A stretch of DNA of 64,000 bases from Metallumcola ferriviriculae (GTDB taxonomy: Bacteria; Bacillota; JADQBR01). Position numbers and translations under genes: made by a program. The notes under the pieces are model-generated. The model saw nothing but the letters and a program-made list of their open reading frames with translations, had not been told where the DNA came from and did not search any database. The stretch is taken from NCBI RefSeq assembly GCF_035573695.1, contig NZ_CP121694.1, forward strand, positions 3,480,001 to 3,544,000, given 5' to 3'. Each line of letters opens with the position of its first letter. Position 1 is the first letter of the stretch. This document shows, one piece after another, positions 45,741 through 55,629 of the stretch.

Positions 45741-46503
45741 CCTAATAAAAAACGAAGTAATAAAGATATTTGCTGGTAAAAGAATGCTTGTCTTCATGAT
45801 AATCACCCTGGTATTCAGTCTCCTGCCAAAGCTGGAAGCTGTACTTGGTGAAATTCCTCTTGAGATAACTGGTCAAAATATGCCCCTTTATATGCTTAAC
45901 TCTATGACTAATCTCATTCTGCCCATCTTCTTGATCATTACCGTGGCAGATATGATTACCGGAGAATATGCTGGGGGCACCTTAAAACTGTCGCTGCTTC
46001 ATCCGGTATCCCGTACTAAACTATTGACGGCGAAATTAATCTCATTAGTAATACCGATGGTTTTTCTACTGGCCTTTGCGCAAATGACCGGGCACTTACT
46101 TGGCACAATATTTTTTGGTTGGGGCGAACAGCTGACATTCCATGATGTGTCGTTATCCACCGGCAAGGGACTGCTGGTCACTGCCGGGGCCCACTTGGTA
46201 TCCATTATACCCTTGCTGACCTTTTCAGCAGTGATTTTGCTGCTAGCATTGCAATTTACCAATACCGGTGCGGCAGTGGGAATATCCATCGGGCTGTTGA
46301 TGACCCTAAGTGTATTAGGACAACTAGCGGTAAATCTCCGCCCTTATCTGCTGATTAGCTATTTTGAAGCAGTCCCAAAACTTTTTGTTACTGCTTCCGG
46401 CCATCGTGAATTTTTAACGGCCGCTGTTGTGATGGCCATTTACGGAGGTACGTCATATCTAATTAGCATTTATCAATTTAGTAAGAAGGATATTTTGTTT
46501 TAA
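45733..46503 (+). CDS. ABC-2 type permease (BcrB-like)
   Basis: A 256-residue membrane protein with six predicted helices, starting NLIKNEVIKIFAGKRM as ABC-2/LantiE-type permeases do. ITGEYAGGTLKLSLLHPVSRTKLLTAK is the conserved cytoplasmic loop. Coupled to the preceding ATPase by overlap. Confidence 0.9.
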   Translation: MYNLIKNEVIKIFAGKRMLVFMIITLVFSLLPKLEAVLGEIPLEITGQNMPLYMLNSMTNLILPIFLIITVADMITGEYAGGTLKLSLLHPVSRTKLLTAKLISLVIPMVFLLAFAQMTGHLLGTIFFGWGEQLTFHDVSLSTGKGLLVTAGAHLVSIIPLLTFSAVILLLALQFTNTGAAVGISIGLLMTLSVLGQLAVNLRPYLLISYFEAVPKLFVTASGHREFLTAAVVMAIYGGTSYLISIYQFSKKDILF

Positions 46504-46580
46504 AGGCAAAGTCTCTTATGTGGCTAACAAGTAGGTTCGTTCCATAACTACCGGTCCGGGCCTGAAAGTAGGTGAAATTC

Positions 46581-47282
46581 TTGTCCCAAGAAAAAATTCT
46601 TATAGTAGAGGACGAAAAGGAAATTGCTCTGCTAATTCGGGACTATTTAGTTAAAGAAGGATTTGAAGTTATTATTGCATCTGATGGTGAAGAAGGCCTG
46701 GCGCTTTATCGCAGAGAACGACCGTTATTGGTTGTTCTTGATATAATGCTGCCGAAACTGGATGGAATGGAAGTCTGCAGAATAATCCGCAGTAACTCTA
46801 CAATCCCCATTCTGATGCTCAGCGCCAAAAAATCCGATGTCGATAAGATCCTCGGCTTGGGGTTGGGCGCAGATGACTACATGACAAAACCCTTTAGTCC
46901 CGGGGAATTGGTAGCAAGAGTTAAGGCACAAATACGGCGTTATACCACACTTTCAGCCCCGGAAAATACAAGACAAACATTAAAATTCCCCAACCTGGAA
47001 ATAGATGGCGCCGGATATAACGTTCAGTTGGACGGTAAAACAATTGAACTCTCCGCAAAAGAATTTGAGATCCTTTACTGCTTGGCCCAGCACCCAGGGC
47101 AGGTATTTACCAGGGAACAGATCTTCGATCACGTGTGGGGTTATGATGATTACGGGGATATTAATACGGTCACGGTACATATCCGCAGAATCCGCGAGAA
47201 AATGGAACAGAACCCATCAAAACCCGTATTTCTTAAAACAGTCTGGGGAGTGGGCTACAAATTTGACGGAGCAAGCCTATGA
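46581..47282 (+). CDS. OmpR-family response regulator
   Basis: A 233-residue regulator: receiver domain (EDEKEIALLI, phospho-Asp in LVVLDIMLPKLDG, MTKPFSPGEL) and a winged-helix DNA-binding domain (about 135-230; FEILYCLAQHPGQVFTREQIFDHVWG). I prefer the TTG at 46581, seven bases after AGGTG, over the GTG at 46572. Overlaps the kinase gene by four bases. It probably controls the ABC transporter upstream. Confidence 0.93.
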   Translation: MSQEKILIVEDEKEIALLIRDYLVKEGFEVIIASDGEEGLALYRRERPLLVVLDIMLPKLDGMEVCRIIRSNSTIPILMLSAKKSDVDKILGLGLGADDYMTKPFSPGELVARVKAQIRRYTTLSAPENTRQTLKFPNLEIDGAGYNVQLDGKTIELSAKEFEILYCLAQHPGQVFTREQIFDHVWGYDDYGDINTVTVHIRRIREKMEQNPSKPVFLKTVWGVGYKFDGASL

Positions 47283-48751
47283 AAACAGGTATTAAAGCTC
47301 GCTTGATTACCGCTTTTATTATTATCGTTACCGTACCTGTCGCTATTACCCTGGTTGCACTCAGTGTGACATTATCGCGTGCTCAAAGCGCTGACCAAAT
47401 CAATGAAGAAGGTCTAAACAAACTAATCCAAGCTAACGACCGTGTCATAAAAGAGGTCCAAAATAATTACCCGTTGCTTAACCAAGACCGTGATACCTTC
47501 TCTCGTAAAATAAAGCCTTTGTTGCTAAAGTATAAATTGACTCTCTTATTGACAAATGAAAGCGGCAAGGAGATCTATAATTCTCGGGAAGATAGTAATG
47601 ATATTCAAAACCATAAAAATAAAGTTGCTAGCCTTGCTGCGCTAAGCAGTAAATTATTTAAATTCACCACACCTATTTTTATAGATGGACAAGTAGCTGC
47701 AAAAGCAATTATCCAGGTTGACCCATCGGGACAGCCATTACGGGGTTTTTCCAACATCATAGTATCTGTTATTAGTAGTTTTTCCCTTGGCTTTTTATCG
47801 CTGTTGATACTTATGGTTATATTTACCTGGTACATTTCCCGTAGTATTTTAACTCCTTTATCAGAGTTGAACAATGCTGCACAAAATATATCCCAAGGTA
47901 ATCTGGAATTTGAAATTATCAATAAAAGAGACGATGAATTGGGTAAATTCGCCCGGGCCTTTGATAACATGAGGCATCGGCTCAAAGAATCTTTGGATAA
48001 ACAGGCGGCATATCAACGCGCACGAAAGGAAATGATTGCGGGCATCTCTCACGATTTGCGCACGCCCATTGCCTCCATTAAGGGTTATGTTGAGGGTCTT
48101 CAGGATGGAGTCGCCTCCAATAAGGAAATGTTTGACCGCTACTTAGCCGTGATTAAAAACAAAACTGAACAGCTCGACCGACTAATTGACGATTTATCCC
48201 AGTTTTCCCAACTGGAATTAGGCAAAGTGACATTAACCCTGACCACAGAAAATAGCGCGGCGCTTTTAAACGATATAATTAAAAACTGGGAGTTGGAGTT
48301 TAGTAACGAACCCATCGATTTTAAAGTAATTAGACCGTTTCCCTCGGTCTCTCTTGAAGTTGACCGTTATAGGCTAATTCAAGTGATAGACAATTTGGTT
48401 GAAAATGCCCGCCGGCATGTATCCAAAGATGGGGAAATCACAATTAGCGCCGTGCAGGAAAATCAACTTATTATCATCTCGGTATCTGATAATGGTACCG
48501 GCATTAGCGGTGAGGATTTACCCCATATTTTTGAACTCTTCTATAGAGGAGAAAGATCCCGTTCACGTGCTTACGGTGGGTCAGGTCTGGGTTTAGCTAT
48601 CTGCAAACACATAGTTGAAGCTCATGGCGGTATCATCTGGGCCGAAAGCAAGTACGGACAGGGCAGTGTATTTAAGTTTACCTTACCTGCCGGCGATCTA
48701 TTGGAGCGTCGTAAAACCCCCAAATTGCTTAATAGTAAATATTTAAGTTAA
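47279..48751 (+). CDS. HAMP-domain sensor histidine kinase
   Basis: A 490-residue kinase. Two membrane helices (about 8-32 and 160-185) flank an extracytoplasmic domain of about 125 residues, then HAMP, HisKA (MIAGISHDLRTPIASI with the phospho-His), and HATPase_c (DNLVENARRH, GSGLGLAICKHIVEAHGG). The large outer domain distinguishes it from the intramembrane BceS-type sensors usually paired with peptide-detoxification ABC systems. Confidence 0.93.
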   Translation: MKTGIKARLITAFIIIVTVPVAITLVALSVTLSRAQSADQINEEGLNKLIQANDRVIKEVQNNYPLLNQDRDTFSRKIKPLLLKYKLTLLLTNESGKEIYNSREDSNDIQNHKNKVASLAALSSKLFKFTTPIFIDGQVAAKAIIQVDPSGQPLRGFSNIIVSVISSFSLGFLSLLILMVIFTWYISRSILTPLSELNNAAQNISQGNLEFEIINKRDDELGKFARAFDNMRHRLKESLDKQAAYQRARKEMIAGISHDLRTPIASIKGYVEGLQDGVASNKEMFDRYLAVIKNKTEQLDRLIDDLSQFSQLELGKVTLTLTTENSAALLNDIIKNWELEFSNEPIDFKVIRPFPSVSLEVDRYRLIQVIDNLVENARRHVSKDGEITISAVQENQLIIISVSDNGTGISGEDLPHIFELFYRGERSRSRAYGGSGLGLAICKHIVEAHGGIIWAESKYGQGSVFKFTLPAGDLLERRKTPKLLNSKYLS

Positions 48752-48776
48752 TCCAATTGGGGACAAATGTATTCCG

Positions 48777-48894
48777 TGCCATTCGGCATTTAGAGGTAAT
48801 GCTTTTGCACCAAAGGCATCAAGGGGGGCTACGGCACAAGTTACCAATTCTCCTATACTCTTACCCAGGAACCCCCCCTGGGTGCTTCGCACCC
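48777..48894 (+). repeat. dispersed intergenic repeat, copy 2
   Basis: Diverged copy of 213-329, 118 bp long, with the same ordered blocks (GGTAATGCTTTTGCACC, ACAAGTT, CTTACCCAGG, GGGTGC-TTC-GCACCC). It begins 26 bases after the histidine kinase stop. Confidence 0.7.
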
Positions 48895-49345
48895 AACCAC
48901 CGCCATCAGCTTCCTTCAGACCCTTTCGCCGCAGAAAACGCTCTTGTTACAGCTTGTCTTCCCATTAAGCTAGGTGACAGGTTTTCTTTCAAACCATTGG
49001 CTCGGCAACATGCCTCGCAAACAAAGTAAAGGGATGGCCACAGAAATTTCGTAACCCGCATTTTACCGGTCCATTTCCTTTGAAGATAGATTGGTTTAGC
49101 CAAGTTGAAATTTACCTGCACAGGCGCCCTCCTTTCCGATGTAACCTAGTGCACTAGTTAACTAGTGCACTATTGGTATATTTCACCCGTCAGGGTAATG
49201 TCAACCCCAGAAAGTGATATATTTAAAAAAAATACTGACCCATTAAGGTCAGCCATTCGCCGATATTCAGATGTCCGCACCTGATAACTTATTCTTGAAT
49301 TTAAAGCTTTCTTTCTCAAGTAAGATAGAGCTATAGCAGTAGACT
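48895..49345. other. intergenic region with a 26-bp perfect palindrome
   Basis: No supported gene. At 49147-49172, TAGTGCACTAG-TTAA-CTAGTGCACTA is a perfect palindrome made of two copies of the near-palindrome TAGTGCACTA. It looks like an operator for a dimeric (GntR- or MarR-like) regulator, or a small repeat. The rest shows nothing clear. Confidence 0.5.
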
Positions 49346-50650
49346 TTAGCCGCGCTTTACCGCCAATACCTTCGTAATGCGTATCCCGCTTATCTCCAGA
49401 ACCTGAAAACAATATCCCCCAGCGAAAATTTCATCTCCTGCAGTTGGCCTTCTTCCTAATTTGCTAAAAACAAATCCCCCGATGGTTGCAACATTTTTTT
49501 CATCCAATCTAACGTCTAGGATGTCGGAAACCTCCTCCAAAAGCACCCGGCCGTTTATTTCGTAGTCCTGCTCTCCAACCTTTTTTATAGACGGTTGATC
49601 TGTATCGAATTCGTCGTAGATTTCACCTACCAATTCCTCCACCAAATCCTCTATGGTTACCAGTCCCGCAGTTCCCCCGAACTCGTCCACTACCACCGCC
49701 ATGTGGTTCCGTTCACTGCGCATTTTTTGTACCAAGTGAGAAATTGGCATATTTTCCGGTGCCACAATAATTTCCCGCTTAAACTGCGTAATATTACCCG
49801 TTGATGCATTATCACCCAGGTCAAATAGGTCCCGCATATGAATTAAGCCGATGACATTATCCTTTTCCCCTTCACAAAGGGGAAAACGGGTATGCCCGTA
49901 TTGCTTAACTACCTCCATAATGTTAGCAAATGATTGACCGGCGAAAATACAAATCATATCCTGCCGCGGTACCATTACTTCACTGACCACCCGATCGGAG
50001 AATTCAAAAACATTGTCCAACAGCTTACCTTCCATCTTATCTAAATGACCGTGACGCTGACTGACTTCTACCAGCATCCTCAGCTCCTTTTCAGTGTGAC
50101 CCAAGTCACCCTCGTTCCCTTGACGCACGCCGCCTAGATGTAAAAGCAAATTAGCAATGGCATTTAATGCCCATATTGCAGGATAAAAAATGCGGTAAAA
50201 CAGCTTTAACAACCCTGCTGTGCTCAAAGCAATGCTTTCAGGTTTCTGGATAGCAAGAGATTTAGGCACCAATTCTCCTAACACTATATGCAAAAATGTG
50301 ATAATTACAAACGCAATAATTATAGAAATAGAATGAGTATATACTTCGGTCCATCCGGTTATCCCTTTGAATAACGGATCCAACAACCCCGCTATTGCCG
50401 GTTCACCTAACCAGCCAAGCCCCAATGAAGCAAGGGTAATGCCCAACTGGCAGGCCGAAAGATATTCGTTAAGAGAGGATGTAACACCCAAAGCAGTATC
50501 AGCAGTCTTTGAACCCTTTTCTGCAAGCTCAACTAATCTGGTTTTCCGTACCTTAACAAAAGAAAATTCGGCACCTACGAAAAATGCATTTAATAACACC
50601 AGAAATATAGCGGCAAAAATCTTAAAGATGCTCCAGATTACTTCCGACAA
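49346..50650 (-). CDS. CNNM/HlyC-CorC family membrane protein
   Basis: A 434-residue protein with an N-terminal DUF21 (CNNM) membrane domain of about four helices (to ~200), a CBS pair (about 215-335, MVPRQDMICIFAG, VVDEFGGTAGLVTIEDLVEELVGEI) and a C-terminal CorC_HlyC FAD-like domain. Family members are linked to magnesium or other divalent cation transport. ATG at 50650 is used. It stands alone. Confidence 0.93.
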   Translation of the reverse strand: MSEVIWSIFKIFAAIFLVLLNAFFVGAEFSFVKVRKTRLVELAEKGSKTADTALGVTSSLNEYLSACQLGITLASLGLGWLGEPAIAGLLDPLFKGITGWTEVYTHSISIIIAFVIITFLHIVLGELVPKSLAIQKPESIALSTAGLLKLFYRIFYPAIWALNAIANLLLHLGGVRQGNEGDLGHTEKELRMLVEVSQRHGHLDKMEGKLLDNVFEFSDRVVSEVMVPRQDMICIFAGQSFANIMEVVKQYGHTRFPLCEGEKDNVIGLIHMRDLFDLGDNASTGNITQFKREIIVAPENMPISHLVQKMRSERNHMAVVVDEFGGTAGLVTIEDLVEELVGEIYDEFDTDQPSIKKVGEQDYEINGRVLLEEVSDILDVRLDEKNVATIGGFVFSKLGRRPTAGDEIFAGGYCFQVLEISGIRITKVLAVKRG

Positions 50651-50852
50651 TCTAGCACCTCCTAGTAACGAGTTATATTTTTATGTTGTCCAAACCCACT
50701 CTGATATAATTAATCTATGTCTATTTCGATGGCTAGGAAGCAAATTTGTGCAAAGATATGTATAAAATATTCAATTTTCATAATATTTGTTGAATATGTG
50801 GTAATTCTTGGTTTATACTTAGTGTTAGATTATTCAGGGGAGGGGAAAAAAA

Positions 50853-51365
50853 TTGCGTGATTTTAAAGATTTGTCTAAAGAGGAACTGCTGGCGTACGTT
50901 ACTGATGCAGCAAAAAACTGGCTCGCCCACGATGGGTTGTGGTTCCAGGAGGTAGAAAAGGCTTACGGTATAGAAAAAGCCAATGAATTTAATAGAAATG
51001 CCTGGGAGAAGCTCACTGTAATTGAAGCAAAAAGGATTATGAAAAGCTTTGGGATCGAATCTGGTGGAGGTTTAGATGCCTTAGAACAGGCACTCCGTTT
51101 TCGCATGTACGCTGTAATTAATGTATGGAAAGTAGAGCGGCCCGATGATAAAACGCTCAGATACCTGATGGTTGATTGCCGTGTCCAATCGGCCAGACAC
51201 CGCAAGAATATGACACCGCATCCTTGTAAGCCAGTAGGCTTAGTTGAATATGGTGATTTCGCCAAAACAATTGACCCGCGTATTAAAACAAGCTGTCTCA
51301 GCTGCCCGCCGGAACGTACTACGGAAGATTACTGGTGCGGCTGGGAATTTACCATTACCGATTAA
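50853..51365 (+). CDS. uncharacterised protein with C-terminal Cys residues (DUF6125-like)
   Basis: A 170-residue soluble protein. The N-terminal helical part includes AKNWLAHDGLWFQEVEKAYG; the C-terminal part has MVDCRVQSAR, HPCKPVGLVEYGDFAKTIDP and SCLSCPPERTTEDYWCGWEF, which together could bind a metal or cofactor. I associate this pattern with DUF6125 of anaerobes, from memory only. Start is TTG at 50853 after GGGAGGGG. A terminator follows. Function unknown. Confidence 0.7.
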   Translation: MRDFKDLSKEELLAYVTDAAKNWLAHDGLWFQEVEKAYGIEKANEFNRNAWEKLTVIEAKRIMKSFGIESGGGLDALEQALRFRMYAVINVWKVERPDDKTLRYLMVDCRVQSARHRKNMTPHPCKPVGLVEYGDFAKTIDPRIKTSCLSCPPERTTEDYWCGWEFTITD

Positions 51366-51384
51366 ATTTTATTTCCATTTGATG

Positions 51385-51423
51385 AAAACAGTAGCAGCGA
51401 TTTAATGCTGTTACTGTTTTTTT
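51385..51423 (+). terminator. terminator after the DUF6125-like gene
   Basis: AAAACAGTAGCAGC pairs with GCTGTTACTGTTTT and runs into a T-tract, about 20 bases after the stop. Confidence 0.85.
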
Positions 51424-51547
51424 CTGTAACGAATATCTTTCTACCATATAGATGTCTAAAACTAAGTTAATTGTTGTCAATTATTTTTCGGAACATTTAA
51501 GTTAAATACTCGTCCTAAATAGTAAAACTTCCTTTAGGAGGGGTATT

Positions 51548-52448
51548 ATTCTTACGAAAAGACATTTGCGGTTGACTAAGCAAAAACTTACTTTTTTAGC
51601 AACTGTTACTTTGTTCTTGGGGCTTCTACTCTCAGGATGCACAAGCCCCCAGCCGGCAGACCAAAATGAGCAGTCCGTAAATAGGCCAATTCATCTCGCC
51701 ACGCCAAAAGAACCACCGGCCAATAACAGTGAATCACCCGGAGATCAGCTGACCAAACACTCCACATCCGATGAAGATTTTTATCAGGATGTAGCGGGGA
51801 CGCTCATTTCCTTTCCGGCTAAAAATTCCATACAAGTCCGTCTCGTTAGCAATCATCCATTTGGCACTAGCGGCTCTAAAGCTTTCTTATTGTCTGACAG
51901 GGTACAAAAACAACTTAATGATAACGCCCGGTTAGAAAAAGGCACTCAGTTGCTTTTTAGCATCAGTAAAAACAATGATTCCAAGTGGACCATTGTAGAT
52001 TTAAATATAAAGCCGGGTACGACGAACCACCGGTTTGATGCGAGAGACGTAATAGTTGGGGATTGGGTAACAGGTTTGAAAATAGATTCAACTAGCATTC
52101 TCCACCACCCCCGGCATCGACGGCTACTCGGCAGAAGTGCAGTTCAGAGGCGAAGTAACTATTAGCGGCACATATACCCATTACGACGATAGTGCTATGC
52201 TTGGCCATCAGGTTGTTTTTGAGGTGGACAGTCTTGACCGGGACAGTATTACCGCCCTGCCAGTATTGAAACAAGATAATCGTAACAATTGGTTTGTGAT
52301 GAAAAACCACGACTTTGCAAGGGAAGAATTAGGGCCGAAGGGATCTTCCAGCAGAATCACGCTAACCATTAAGGAATTTCACATTAACTATGAACCGGGA
52401 ACCGATGTCTGGAATACAGCGAAACTGGTTTCAGTACAAAGTAAGTAA
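51548..52448 (+). pseudogene. lipoprotein with an internal frameshift
   Basis: An exported lipoprotein (signal ending LLLSGC) with a Pro/Asn/Ser-rich linker. The first frame ends in a low-complexity tail at 52165, but the adjacent frame continues sensibly as STTPGIDGYSAEVQFRGEV to 52448, so one extra base lies at about 52094-52112, which includes a run of five C. No domain is recognised. The start may be ATT at 51548, correctly spaced from AGGAGGGG, or TTG at 51566, which is 22 bases from it. Could be a sequencing error, a decaying gene or a phase-variable tract. Confidence 0.7.
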
Positions 52449-52564
52449 CCTCTTCGCCATAGCGCTCAAATACCACTTCCAGGCGGTGAATCCTGCCCCC
52501 TACCACGTCCTTCTTGGTTTGAACCTAGTAAGGAAATAGTGAGATTTGGTTGCTGAAAATAAAA

Positions 52565-52600
52565 AAAGGTCCGAGAGAGCTTCCCCCCCCTCGGACCTTT
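52565..52600. terminator. terminator of the AOR-ADH operon
   Basis: AAAGGTCCGAG (52565-52575) pairs with CTCGGACCTTT (52590-52600), with an A-run on the left giving a T-run on the minus strand just after the alcohol dehydrogenase stop. Confidence 0.85.
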
Positions 52601-52612
52601 GCCCAATTCTTC

Positions 52613-53788
52613 TTAGAAACAGCTGCGATAAATTTTCTCATAACCCTTGGCATTAATATCTCTGGGATTACCAACGGTTTGTGGGTCCTTTTCCGCTTCC
52701 TTGGCAAGGCGGGGAATCATATCTTCAGGAACACCTAGGTCTCCCAAAGTAGGAATATCGATGTCTTCTGCCAATTGCCGTACTGCCTCAACGGATGCGC
52801 ACGCGGCATCATTAATATCCATCGCGTAAGTATCAACACCCATGGCCTGAGCGATACGAGCAAATTTTTCCGGGTCGCCGACCCAATTATATTCCATTAC
52901 CGGCGCGAGAGTAGCCGCTACAGCAAGTCCGTGGGGTACTGGAATAATTCCACCTAATGTCTGGGTCATGGCATGTACCGCGCCTGCGCTTTCACTGCCG
53001 TAAGCAAGACCGGCTAACATTGCTGACATTGCCATCCCATAACGAGCTTCAATATCTTGCCCATTAGCTGCAGCTCGACGGAGGTACTTTGCTGCATATT
53101 CAATAGCCAAAAGGGCCACCGCATCAGTCTGGGGCTGAGCATAGTGACAGGTATAACACTCAATGGCGTGACAAAGGGCATCCATACCTGTGCCGGCAGT
53201 AACCGCTGGCGGCATAGTCACATGCAGCTCCGGGTCAATCAAAGTCAAGTGTGCAGCAATTAACGGACCACCGGTATTAAACTTAAACTCCCTAGCCGGG
53301 TCGGTGATTACCGCCCAAAGAGTAACTTCACTGCCGGTACCTGCAGTAGTCGGTATCGTTACCAATGAAGGAATTCTCTTTGTCAATTCCTTTTTACCTT
53401 CTGCACATTCATATTCCAACACCGATTCACCATGAGCGACTTCCACGCCGATGGCCTTAGCAGTATCCATGGAACTACCGCCGCCAACAGCAACCAAACC
53501 ATCACAGCCTTGTTCTTTATATAACATTGTCCCTTTGGCCACAACTTCCAAAGGAGGGTTAGCAACAACCCCATCATAAATTACATAAGGAACTGCCGCT
53601 GCCTTCAAGCTTTTTTCTACCGGCTCCAGCAACCCGGCATTTTTTACACCCTGGTCAGTAACAATCAGAGGCTTGGTGACTCCTAATGCTTGTACTTCTT
53701 CCCCCAACGCCTTAATTGCACCAATACCGTGCTTCATTACCGTGGGAACTTCGAAGACACTTAGTTTCTGCATTTGCTCAATTCTCAT
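52613..53788 (-). CDS. iron-containing (type III) alcohol dehydrogenase
   Basis: A 391-residue NAD(P)-dependent dehydrogenase. GGGSSMDTAKA binds the cofactor; iron ligands appear in GMDALCHAIE (Asp and His), AVHAMTQTLGG and VPHG. It overlaps the AOR gene by one base (TAATG), so both are made together, allowing acid-aldehyde-alcohol conversion in either direction. GbsB of B. subtilis, a choline dehydrogenase, belongs to the same type III family, and a GbsR-type regulator is encoded nearby, so choline or a related alcohol is a candidate substrate. Confidence 0.93.
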   Translation of the reverse strand: MRIEQMQKLSVFEVPTVMKHGIGAIKALGEEVQALGVTKPLIVTDQGVKNAGLLEPVEKSLKAAAVPYVIYDGVVANPPLEVVAKGTMLYKEQGCDGLVAVGGGSSMDTAKAIGVEVAHGESVLEYECAEGKKELTKRIPSLVTIPTTAGTGSEVTLWAVITDPAREFKFNTGGPLIAAHLTLIDPELHVTMPPAVTAGTGMDALCHAIECYTCHYAQPQTDAVALLAIEYAAKYLRRAAANGQDIEARYGMAMSAMLAGLAYGSESAGAVHAMTQTLGGIIPVPHGLAVAATLAPVMEYNWVGDPEKFARIAQAMGVDTYAMDINDAACASVEAVRQLAEDIDIPTLGDLGVPEDMIPRLAKEAEKDPQTVGNPRDINAKGYEKIYRSCF

Positions 53789-55629
53789 TAAATAACCTCC
53801 TTAGAAATGTTTAATTGATTTAATTTATCTTCTCTAGGCCGGCCACTCTCGTCCCAACCTCGAAGAGCATAATATTCCTGAAGCATTACCTGTTGATCTT
53901 CTTGTGTGAACCTGTGCCCCTTGGCCGGTCCATCCGGCAGTGGCTCAAAAAACCTTTTAGGTAATCTCTCTTGGGTCATATCCAACCCCTGTCGAAGGTT
54001 AAACAATCTAGTGGTATTCCATATTCGCTCACCCATAATCATTAATTCCGATTCACTCATTTCCACACCTGTTGCTGCAGCCAACATTTCCAAATACGTG
54101 GCTGCAGTAATGCCAAATGAGCCGAAGTCACATTTAACCAGGGTATCCAGACCGGCAGAATAGTTCTGGTCATGGATGACCATTGCCGCTTTTCCCGTAA
54201 CTGCCAGCCGATCTACTATTTTACCGTCCCAAGGTACACCACCTACTTCATAATTGATGGGAAAAGCTCTCTGATGACAAGCGCCGCGATCAGCAGTAAG
54301 ATAGGCAAGCCCCATACCCGGCACCCCTCTAGGACCCCAAGCGGGAATATCCATCCCCTTGACATGACATGCCTGCAACTGTGCATCTTTACCCAGCTGC
54401 TGGCTTGCTTTGGCGGTTCCCATGCTCAGAAGTTCACCCAAGGGGCCACGTCGATTAGCAATGTCGGTGAGCAGCTTCGCTATATTCTCAGCGGACCCAA
54501 ACTCGACAGTATATTGGTGAGCAGCTTCGCTGAATATACCTTTTTCAAAACATTCCATGGCAAAACCGACGACGCTGCCTGCGGACATACCATCCAGACC
54601 CAGGGCATCACAGAGGTAGACCAAATAAGCTACCTCGCGAATATCAGTTAATCCCAGATTTGCACCCATTAATGCCGCTGTTTCATACTCCACGATGTCT
54701 GACACAGTGCCCTTTCGCTTTCCTTTTCTGATTACACCCACTTTACTACACCTAATTGGGCATGAAGCGCATCCCACATCTCTAAGCCAAATTTCCTTTT
54801 TCTGGGCGTCTTCTGCCAGTCCTTCAGGGTTGAAGGTACCTTTACGATAGTTCTCTACAGGAAGTAGACCTTGCTCATCAGCAAACCATAAGGAAGATGC
54901 CGTGCCGGCTCTGGTTAATTCCTGCACCGTCTCATCCCCGGCTAATTCTTCCCGGGCAAGGGCAGCAGCTTTCGCAAAACGCTGATTATCATTGATGGAT
55001 ACTATTCCCGTACCCTTGACGGCAATCCCTTTTAACTTCTTACTGCCCATGACGGCGCCAACACCGCCACGTCCTGCCTGGCGATTATATTCACAAGATA
55101 CTAACGCAAATGGTACTTGGTTTTCCCCGGCAGGGCCGATGGAAGCCACTTTCACTGTTTGGTCAGCCAGCTGCTCTTTTATTTTTTTATTCGCTTCAAA
55201 GGTGTCCGTCCCCCACAGATGGCCTGCCGGCTTAACTTGAACCTCTTCGTCTTCGATATAAAGGTAAACAGGCTCTTCTGCCTGACCAGCAACCACTAAG
55301 GCATCAATGCCGGCATACTTCAATTCTTGAGCAAAGTGACCGCCGTAATAGGAATCAACAAATCCCCCGGTCAGTGGGGAGCAGGTCACAACAACACCCC
55401 GGGTAGCCGGTGCATTGGTGCCCGTAAGCGGCCCGGCAGCAAAAATCAAAAGATTCTCCTTCCCCAAAGAGTCAATTTTTCCGGAAGTTTCATTATTTAA
55501 GATATAGGCTGCTAACCCCTTGCCGCCTACATAGTCCCCCAGTACTTGCTTGGGAATTTCCCTGATTTCATGGGTTTCGGCAGTCAAATCAATGTAAAGA
55601 AGTCGGCCATGGTATCCGGTATTATTCAC
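53788..55629 (-). CDS. aor: tungsten-containing aldehyde:ferredoxin oxidoreductase
   Basis: A 613-residue AOR-family enzyme oxidising aldehydes to acids with ferredoxin, or reducing acids. The N-terminal GYHGRLLYIDLT and VGGKGLAAYIL, the pterin-binding TRGVVVTCSPLTGGFVDSYY, the [4Fe-4S] ligands CASCPIRCSKVG with a later Cys (VKCDFGSFG), and GLDGMSAGS are typical. The start is GTG at 55629 after GGGGGTGA, overlapping the ferredoxin gene by eight bases; the longer frame to 55662 is not needed. Substrate is inferred from context only. Confidence 0.93.
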   Translation of the reverse strand: MNNTGYHGRLLYIDLTAETHEIREIPKQVLGDYVGGKGLAAYILNNETSGKIDSLGKENLLIFAAGPLTGTNAPATRGVVVTCSPLTGGFVDSYYGGHFAQELKYAGIDALVVAGQAEEPVYLYIEDEEVQVKPAGHLWGTDTFEANKKIKEQLADQTVKVASIGPAGENQVPFALVSCEYNRQAGRGGVGAVMGSKKLKGIAVKGTGIVSINDNQRFAKAAALAREELAGDETVQELTRAGTASSLWFADEQGLLPVENYRKGTFNPEGLAEDAQKKEIWLRDVGCASCPIRCSKVGVIRKGKRKGTVSDIVEYETAALMGANLGLTDIREVAYLVYLCDALGLDGMSAGSVVGFAMECFEKGIFSEAAHQYTVEFGSAENIAKLLTDIANRRGPLGELLSMGTAKASQQLGKDAQLQACHVKGMDIPAWGPRGVPGMGLAYLTADRGACHQRAFPINYEVGGVPWDGKIVDRLAVTGKAAMVIHDQNYSAGLDTLVKCDFGSFGITAATYLEMLAAATGVEMSESELMIMGERIWNTTRLFNLRQGLDMTQERLPKRFFEPLPDGPAKGHRFTQEDQQVMLQEYYALRGWDESGRPREDKLNQLNISKEVI

